Shown: positions 59,105-64,000 of the stretch, piece by piece | How positions within the stretch are numbered: position 1 is the first letter of the stretch | How the letters are laid out: every line of letters starts with the position of its first letter | DNA from: Duganella qianjiadongensis | GTDB lineage: Bacteria; Pseudomonadota; Gammaproteobacteria; Burkholderiales; Burkholderiaceae_D | Reading direction: 5' to 3' | Assembly: GCF_009857915.1 (NCBI RefSeq) | Contig: NZ_WWCM01000002.1 | Coordinates: 372,001 to 436,000, forward strand | DNA: 64,000 bases | Notes under the pieces: generated by a model | Seen by the model: only the letters and a program-made list of their open reading frames with translations | Databases searched by the model: none | What the model was told of the DNA's origin: nothing | Program-made: the position numbers and the translations under genes

Positions 59105-62100
59105 TTAGAACTTGTAGCTCAGGCCACCGTAGATCACACGGCCCGTGTAGTTATTGCCGTAGAAGCGATCCGTAGTGTCATTACCCAGATGCGAACGGGT
59201 TTCCTGACGGGTCAGATTCAGCACCGAAGCAGTCAGGCTCAGTTGCTTGGTGAAGTTGTACGACGCGTTCAGGTCCACCTGGCTGTACGGATCCGAATAC
59301 ACATTCAGACCGTTGATCAGGCCACCCACCACCTCGCCGCGACGGTTATACGAAGCCCGCACCATATACTGGTCCGTGCCGTAGAACACGGTCAGGTTGG
59401 TCTGGTTGCGGGCGCTGCCCACCAGTGGCGAAGTGCCGATCTGTTTACCGTCAGCCAGCGTGATCGCGGCCTGATTGGTCTTGTTGTAGGTGTAGTTGAA
59501 CTGCACACCCAGACCGTTATCGAGCGTATGCTGGCCATACAGTTCGATACCTTGCGATACCGCGTTACGGCCACCGGCACTGGTCGAGTAGTTCTGCACA
59601 CTGACCGTCTGGCCGCCTACCGTCATCGGCATGGTCAGCACCACGGGTACGGCGAAGTTGCTAACGTTCTTGCGGAACAGGCCAGTACCCAGCACCGAAC
59701 CACGGTGGAAGTACCACTCCAGACCCAGATCGAACTGCTTGGCCTTGTACGGTTCCAGCGCCTTGTTGCTGCCTTCGCCGAACCAGCCCTGCTGGTCGCC
59801 GCCACCGATCAGACGGCGATCGTTGACGTATTCCTGGCTGTAGTACTGCAGGCCGCCGGGCGAAGCGATATCGCCGTAGCTAGGACGGGCCACTACTTTG
59901 GATGCTGCAGCACGCAGCAGCAGCTGATCGCTCAGGTCGTAGGCCAGATTAAAGCTAGGCAGCACGTCGTTATAGGTGCGGTCCAGCGAGCTGACCACGA
60001 ATGACGAGGTATGCGCCGTGCTGTCCGGCAGCGTGGTAAAGCCGCTGACGCAACCGGAACCGGCCGGTGCACCGGCCGCCGGCTTGCCACCAGCCTGGCA
60101 CGGTGCCGGCGCGCCATTGGCGCCGTTGAAGAAGTAGTCGCTGTAGTTATCCACGCGGTCGGTCGAATCGGCGTGCTGGCGGGTACGCACCGCACGCAGG
60201 CCGACATTACCGCGCAGACGGTCCGTCTTCACATTCGCCTGGAAATACAAGGACGAGATTTTCTCGCCGACGTTGTAGACGAAGTTGTCTTCGTTACGGG
60301 TCTGCATGGCGCCGTAGGTCTGGTTCAGGTAGGCGATATAGGCAGGGAAGTTAATCGCCGGGAAGGCGCTGGCCTTGATGCCACCCGTCAGATTAGCCAG
60401 CGAATCAGCATACAGGAAGCCCGGCTGGAAGCGCGAAGCCGTGGAATCGCAACCGGCCTGATAGCGGTTATCGTAGTTGCTGGCATCCTTGCCTTTGCAG
60501 GCCCAGTAGTTATTACCAGTGCTGCGGTGGGTGCCGCCGTCGCGGTATTTGGCACCGAACTGCAAGGAATCGAGCCAGTTGCTATCGGCATGCCACGTGA
60601 AATCACCCTGCAGATACTTCTGCTCGGTGCTGTTGCGGGTCCACGAAGACTGGGTCGAGCCGAGGTCGATCTCGCCTATGCCCTTCTGCAGATTGGCCAT
60701 CAGTTCAGGCGAGAAGGTCATGGTCGGCGTGCCCTGCGTGCTCCATGCGCTGGCGTAGTTACCCAGCGTCCAGCTGCCATCGGCATTCTGCACGCGCGGC
60801 TTGATCGGCATGGTGAACTGCATGGAAGGACCGCCACTGGCCCAGGTGCGGCCCAGCTTGAACAGCGCGTCGAGCGACTGGCCGTGCCAGTCAGCTTCGA
60901 AGTCGGCCGTCTGCGATAGCGACTTCTCCTGATTGTAGCTGCCGGTGATCTGCGGCGTAGGAATGGTGCAGTCGTCCGGACCGAAGCCGCCGGTGTTCTT
61001 GTAGCCTGCGGCAGCAGCGGCATCGCCACTGCAGTAGTATTTCTTGCCGGCGTGGGCGCTGTACTGCGCGCCGGTGACGATGGTGCCGCTGCGGTCGAAG
61101 GTCAGGCCATCGAGCATACGGCCACCGGGCCAGTTGCCGTCGCCATCGTAACGCGCCAGATTCCACTCGGGGACTTTGAGCGTGTTGGTCTGCGAATCCT
61201 GCGACAGATCGAAGCGGAAGTAGTTACCGGTCAGCGTAAGGTTGCGCATCGGTTTGAGCTGCATGGTCAGCTGGCCGCCCTTGCGTTCACGTTCCTCAGT
61301 CTTCACGTTCAGATTGACGGAAGTAGGCATCATGAAGTTGGTGTAGTACTTGCCGTTCTGGTCGTAGAAACCGGACTGCCCCCACCAGCGCGAATTCAGG
61401 CCCGATGGTTTGCCGTTCACGTCGGTGGCCGGATGGGCTTTGTAGTCGTCCGCATACCACTGCCAGTTTTCCGTGCTGGCGCCCATGGTGCGGGTGGTGC
61501 GCTTCTGCTGGGTGTAGCCGGCCAGAATACCGAAGGTGTTAGCGTCGTCGTGCCAGGCGTACTGGCCGGAGAACTGGCCGTCGGTTTTCTTGGTCGTGTC
61601 GGCCCAGGTGCCCTCGGCCGAAACGAAGCCGCTGCCCGACTTCACTTCCAGCGGACGGCGCGTGTGCAGGATCACCGTGCCGCCGATGCCGCCTTCGTCG
61701 AGGCGCGCTTCCGGCGTCTTGAACAGTTCGGCGCTGGACAGCATATTCGACGGCATCAGCATGTAGTTAAACGAACGGGTAGGGTCGCCGTTCGATTCGG
61801 CGGTAGCGATGTAGTTGCCGTTCAGCTGGGTCAGCGTCAGTTCCGACGACAGGCCGCGCACACTGACGTTCTTGCCTTCGCCGCCATCGCGGTTGACGAT
61901 CACGCCCGGCACGCGCTGCAGCGCATCGGCCACGTTCTTGTCGGGGAATTTGCCCACGTCTTCGGCGGTAATCACTTCGACGATAGCGTTGGCGTTGCGC
62001 TTCTGGTCCAGCGCTTGTTCGATCGCATAGCGGTAGCCGGTAACCTGCACGGTCGCTGGCTGGACGCTATCGCCTTTGGCATCGGCTGCTTTGCTTTCCG

Positions 62101-62209
62101 TTTGCGCGTGGGCGCTGGACAGCGCGACCAGTGCCGCCGCTACCGCGAGGGCGAGCGGTTTGACAGAGCAGCGGGGCTGCCGGCTGGCGAGATGGGTACT
62201 GAACATCAT
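59105..62209 (-). CDS. TonB-dependent outer-membrane receptor
   Basis: A 1034-residue receptor. A signal peptide of about 35 residues ends near SSAHAQ. The plug domain has VITAEDVGKFPDKNVADALQRVPGVIV, NVSVRGLSSELTLTQLNGN and EGGIGGTVILHTRRPLEV. The barrel ends GRVIYGGLSYKF with a C-terminal Phe. This is the Xanthomonas/Caulobacter-type family often tied to plant and host glycan uptake. No FecR/sigma pair is adjacent, so control is probably by the LacI sites upstream. Energy from TonB-ExbBD would drive oligosaccharide into the periplasm for the GH47/GH92/GH2/GH97 enzymes. AGGAG lies 6 bases before the ATG at 62209. Confidence 0.94.
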   Translation of the reverse strand: MMFSTHLASRQPRCSVKPLALAVAAALVALSSAHAQTESKAADAKGDSVQPATVQVTGYRYAIEQALDQKRNANAIVEVITAEDVGKFPDKNVADALQRVPGVIVNRDGGEGKNVSVRGLSSELTLTQLNGNYIATAESNGDPTRSFNYMLMPSNMLSSAELFKTPEARLDEGGIGGTVILHTRRPLEVKSGSGFVSAEGTWADTTKKTDGQFSGQYAWHDDANTFGILAGYTQQKRTTRTMGASTENWQWYADDYKAHPATDVNGKPSGLNSRWWGQSGFYDQNGKYYTNFMMPTSVNLNVKTEERERKGGQLTMQLKPMRNLTLTGNYFRFDLSQDSQTNTLKVPEWNLARYDGDGNWPGGRMLDGLTFDRSGTIVTGAQYSAHAGKKYYCSGDAAAAAGYKNTGGFGPDDCTIPTPQITGSYNQEKSLSQTADFEADWHGQSLDALFKLGRTWASGGPSMQFTMPIKPRVQNADGSWTLGNYASAWSTQGTPTMTFSPELMANLQKGIGEIDLGSTQSSWTRNSTEQKYLQGDFTWHADSNWLDSLQFGAKYRDGGTHRSTGNNYWACKGKDASNYDNRYQAGCDSTASRFQPGFLYADSLANLTGGIKASAFPAINFPAYIAYLNQTYGAMQTRNEDNFVYNVGEKISSLYFQANVKTDRLRGNVGLRAVRTRQHADSTDRVDNYSDYFFNGANGAPAPCQAGGKPAAGAPAGSGCVSGFTTLPDSTAHTSSFVVSSLDRTYNDVLPSFNLAYDLSDQLLLRAAASKVVARPSYGDIASPGGLQYYSQEYVNDRRLIGGGDQQGWFGEGSNKALEPYKAKQFDLGLEWYFHRGSVLGTGLFRKNVSNFAVPVVLTMPMTVGGQTVSVQNYSTSAGGRNAVSQGIELYGQHTLDNGLGVQFNYTYNKTNQAAITLADGKQIGTSPLVGSARNQTNLTVFYGTDQYMVRASYNRRGEVVGGLINGLNVYSDPYSQVDLNASYNFTKQLSLTASVLNLTRQETRSHLGNDTTDRFYGNNYTGRVIYGGLSYKF

Positions 62210-62226
62210 GTAGATCTCCTAGTTAT

Positions 62227-62246
62227 GCCCGAGTTCGGGCTTTTTT
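62227..62246. other. hairpin in the TonB receptor leader, terminator-like on the plus strand
   Basis: GCCCG-AGTT-CGGGC followed by TTTTTT on the plus strand looks like a short intrinsic terminator. On the receptor mRNA (minus strand) the same hairpin sits about 13 nt before the AGGAG ribosome site. It might block antisense transcription into the receptor gene or shape its leader. Confidence 0.4.
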
Positions 62247-62352
62247 ATATGGCGGTAGCATAGTTCCCATGACCCGTGGAACTGGTGGCGGCCTCCCGCG
62301 TCTCTCCGTATTGCTGCACTGTGCACCGCGTTTTGGGGCACAGCTTCAGACG

Positions 62353-62363
62353 ATTTACTAAAC
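62353..62363. promoter_or_regulatory. LacI operator-like site, promoter A proximal
   Basis: ATTTACTAAAC matches GTTTANTAAAC in 10 of 11 positions and lies about 50 bp downstream of the predicted start of transcription of the TonB receptor unit. Confidence 0.6.
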
Positions 62364-62414
62364 GACAGAGGTGCCACCTGCATGTCGATGGGCATCGCGT
62401 TTCGCCCATAACTG

Positions 62415-62443
62415 TTTATACAAACTAAGTTTTTGCCATTCAA
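62415..62443 (-). promoter_or_regulatory. predicted sigma-70 promoter A (TonB receptor, halogenase, GH2)
   Basis: On the minus strand TTGAAT (62438-62443), a 17-bp spacer and TATAAA (62415-62420). It would give a leader of about 200 nt before the receptor ATG. The 522-bp gap from 62210 to 62731 otherwise holds operator-like sites and terminators and no gene that I can support. Confidence 0.5.
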
Positions 62444-62475
62444 CAGGATTTCAAAATTGGCATTTAGTTTAGTTT

Positions 62476-62486
62476 GATTAGTAAAC
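62476..62486. promoter_or_regulatory. LacI operator-like site, promoter A distal
   Basis: GATTAGTAAAC matches GTTTANTAAAC in 10 of 11 positions, 123 bp from its partner. A weaker third copy (CGTCACTAAAC, 62542-62552) lies further upstream. Confidence 0.55.
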
Positions 62487-62650
62487 AAGAGTGAGGTGTA
62501 TTTACGACAACGGCAAATTTGCCTCGTAAGCGGCATCTGGCCGTCACTAAACAAATCTGGCGGGGATAGGCAGGGACAGGAATGCGGCACGAAGGCGCTG
62601 CAATATCAGAGAGGTAAGCGGTGCTTCTTTTGGCGGAACAACTAGAGGCT

Positions 62651-62682
62651 GAAGAAAAACAGGCCGCTGACAGAGCGGCCTG
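62651..62682 (-). terminator. Rho-independent terminator of the PEP-CTERM gene
   Basis: On the minus strand CAGGCCGCT and AGCGGCCTG form a 9-bp stem with a 5-nt loop, followed by TTTTTCTTC. It lies 50 bp after the PEP-CTERM stop and isolates that gene from the glycan locus. Confidence 0.85.
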
Positions 62683-62731
62683 CAGAACAGTACAGTGTTA
62701 GGCGTTTAACGGCTGATGCAGCAGGCCGCTG

Positions 62732-63439
62732 TTACACGCTGGCCTTGCGCTTGCGCACCAGCCCTACCAGCCCCAGACCGGCACCAAGCATCAGGTAGGT
62801 GCTAGGCTCCGGCACGGCAGTAACCGTCAAGGTATCGATGCCGATAAAGTTGGAGTTGTCGCCATCCGGGCCGCCATCAGTCACGGCATAGCGGAAGGCC
62901 AGTGCACCGGTGGTTGCGCCGGACAGGCCGCTCAGCGTCACGCTGTATTTGGTCCAGGTCTCGGGATAGCCGAACAGATTTTCATTCGGATTCACCGACA
63001 GCAGCAAGGTGGAGAAAGTGCCGACGCTATCCGAAGTGCTGCCCACATCGATGCCACCAACCTTGCTGAAGCGCAATTCCAGACGATCGGGCCAGAGCGA
63101 ATTATCTGCCGTACGGGTGAAGAACGAAACCGTGTCGCCATTATGGAAAGTGGAAGTTGGCATGATCAGCCAATTGCTGATATTCGACACATCCGCGCCG
63201 CTGTTGTAGTTAGCAGCAATATAGGAATTGGCTGCGCCACTTTGTGCTGCGAATACTGCAGGATTACCTGTGAACCAATCGGCCGAGCCAAGTGGATCGC
63301 TGTTATTCACCACAGTCCATCCTTGCGGTATGCCACCATCAAAATTTTCCGTCAAAGCACCAGCAGAAGCCGCGCCGGCACCTAAAGCCAGCGTAAGGAA
63401 CAGAGCCGACAACAACGCAGGTTTAAACGTTACAGCCAT
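62732..63439 (-). CDS. PEP-CTERM sorting domain protein
   Basis: A 235-residue exported protein. The signal peptide is MAVTFKPALLSALFLTLALG followed by AGAASA. The middle is a beta-rich choice-of-anchor J-like domain (ENFDGGIPQGWTVVNNSDPLG, NISNWLIMPTSTFHNGDTVSFFTR). The C-terminus has VPEPSTYLMLGAGLGLVGLV and RKRKASV: the PEP motif, a membrane helix and a basic tail, recognised by exosortase. It is probably released to the surface or the exopolysaccharide matrix. ATG 63439 is chosen for GGAGGTGTAGAT just upstream. The exosortase gene is not in the window. The gene is separated from the glycan locus by a strong terminator. Confidence 0.92.
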   Translation of the reverse strand: MAVTFKPALLSALFLTLALGAGAASAGALTENFDGGIPQGWTVVNNSDPLGSADWFTGNPAVFAAQSGAANSYIAANYNSGADVSNISNWLIMPTSTFHNGDTVSFFTRTADNSLWPDRLELRFSKVGGIDVGSTSDSVGTFSTLLLSVNPNENLFGYPETWTKYSVTLSGLSGATTGALAFRYAVTDGGPDGDNSNFIGIDTLTVTAVPEPSTYLMLGAGLGLVGLVRKRKASV

Positions 63440-63728
63440 ATCTACACCTCCATCAAGCAGTCTATGGGAATCCGGCGAGACACCCGCCACGCCGGGCTAT
63501 GCAAACTTCATGTTATGAATATGCATGAACAAATAGTATATTATTTATAATATTTTCATTATTGTTTTAATGCTCAAATTGAAATTTTTGCATAAAAACA
63601 ACGATCTGCTTCAATCCCGTTGATGGCAACATTCAGGCGATTGCACATCCATACGGCGAGCATCCGGGAACCGTGCCGGCACCAGCGTTACTTACCGCGG
63701 CAGAAGCAACAAGAAAACAGGACCACCA
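63440..63728. other. AT-rich intergenic region
   Basis: The stretch around 63510-63600 is far more AT-rich than the rest of the window (runs such as TATATTATTTATAATATTTTC) and probably contains the PEP-CTERM promoter. Several -10-like hexamers overlap, so no single promoter can be chosen. No gene is supported here. Confidence 0.4.
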
Positions 63729-64000
63729 TTGATTTCATCCTCTTTGCCGCGCACCAGTTCACCGGGGCCTATCGATACCGACATACAGCCTACTCACGCC
63801 GGCGCTAGCACCTCCCCTCTATCTAGCCGTGCCTTACATAGCGCCGCCAGCCCAGCCGCGCGATCGCGTCTGGCCACGCTAACGCACGCGCTCGCCCATC
63901 CGATGGCTGCGATCAAGGCTCGTATTCGACGGGGCAGACAGAAACGCTATGACTCGGCAATCAAGCAATTCGAGTCCAGCCGATCTAGCTTGCAGGATCA
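63729..64000 (+). CDS. partial reading frame running off the right edge, Ser/Thr/Pro-rich N-terminus
   Basis: An open frame without stops from 63624 to the window end; a TTG start at 63729 has AGGA six bases upstream. The first about 45 residues are rich in Ser, Thr and Pro (for example STSPLSSRALHSAASPAARS), followed by an Ala-rich helix and a basic stretch (MAAIKARIRRGRQKRYDSA). No family is recognised. Codon choice (CTA, TTA, ATA, AGA) differs from the highly biased neighbours, which suggests acquired DNA or a non-coding stretch. An internal ATG at 63903 is an alternative start. Existence of the gene is uncertain because its 3' part is missing. Confidence 0.35.
   Translation, partial: MISSSLPRTSSPGPIDTDIQPTHAGASTSPLSSRALHSAASPAARSRLATLTHALAHPMAAIKARIRRGRQKRYDSAIKQFESSRSSLQD

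Noticed and set aside
58520-60004. 494-codon plus-strand open frame
   Set aside because: Spans antisense of the halogenase and TonB receptor including the terminator between them; not a gene.
62542-62552. CGTCACTAAAC as a third operator at promoter A
   Set aside because: Only the right half (ACTAAAC) matches; noted as a possible half-site but not called separately.
63620-63808. 62-codon plus-strand frame starting ATGATGGC
   Set aside because: Composition is not protein-like, there is no ribosome site, and it overlaps the longer frame that is open to the window end.

Overview
The window is GC-rich, densely coding bacterial DNA from a Gram-negative heterotroph. A polyhydroxyalkanoate phasin, a DUF2164 protein, a PEP-CTERM surface protein, a long TonB-dependent receptor of the Xanthomonas/Caulobacter type, an RND pump and several c-di-GMP/two-component proteins together suggest a betaproteobacterium of the Oxalobacteraceae (Massilia/Duganella/Janthinobacterium group). 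This placement is an inference from gene content and composition. I see no tRNA, rRNA, CRISPR array or insertion sequence.

Region 1 (1-20.2 kb) is mixed housekeeping and signalling: the 3' end of an esterase, a chemotaxis receptor, a GNAT acetyltransferase, a cytosine-deaminase-like amidohydrolase with DUF2164, a phasin, a heterodimeric ABC exporter (MdlAB type), a TPR-GGDEF diguanylate cyclase, an M29-like peptidase, a LysR regulator divergent from a two-gene PhyH-dioxygenase/sugar-isomerase operon, a CHASE histidine kinase with an HD-GYP response regulator, and an OhrR-like MarR regulator followed by a 2OG-Fe dioxygenase. A short intergenic unit at about 20237-20300 looks like a small RNA gene with its own promoter and terminator.

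Region 2 (20.4-38.7 kb) holds a TetR-controlled RND efflux operon with a 15-bp inverted-repeat operator, a GyrI-like protein, a family 9 glycosyltransferase, an orphan amino-acid binding protein, a second kinase/HD-GYP pair (a large hybrid kinase), a Reg_prop/Y_Y_Y sensor whose GGDEF domain has lost its catalytic residues, and a YoaK-like membrane protein.

Region 3 (38.8-62.6 kb) is the main discovery: fourteen consecutive minus-strand genes that look like a complete high-mannose glycan utilisation locus. Outer-membrane uptake is by a TonB receptor. Exported GH47, two GH92, GH2 beta-mannosidase and GH97 enzymes trim the glycan, helped by a CBM9-like protein. An FHS-type MFS carrier imports monosaccharide. 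An AGE-type mannose isomerase and a PfkB fructokinase would carry mannose via fructose to fructose-6-phosphate. Two paralogous LacI regulators sit at the head of two of the three apparent transcription units. A conserved near-palindrome, GTTTANTAAAC, occurs as a pair about 113-138 bp apart around a plausible sigma-70 promoter in front of each unit. A tryptophan-halogenase-family flavoprotein is translationally coupled to the beta-mannosidase, and its role there is unexplained.

Region 4 (62.7-64 kb) has a PEP-CTERM protein with a clear terminator, an AT-rich spacer, and a Ser/Thr/Pro-rich reading frame running off the right edge.
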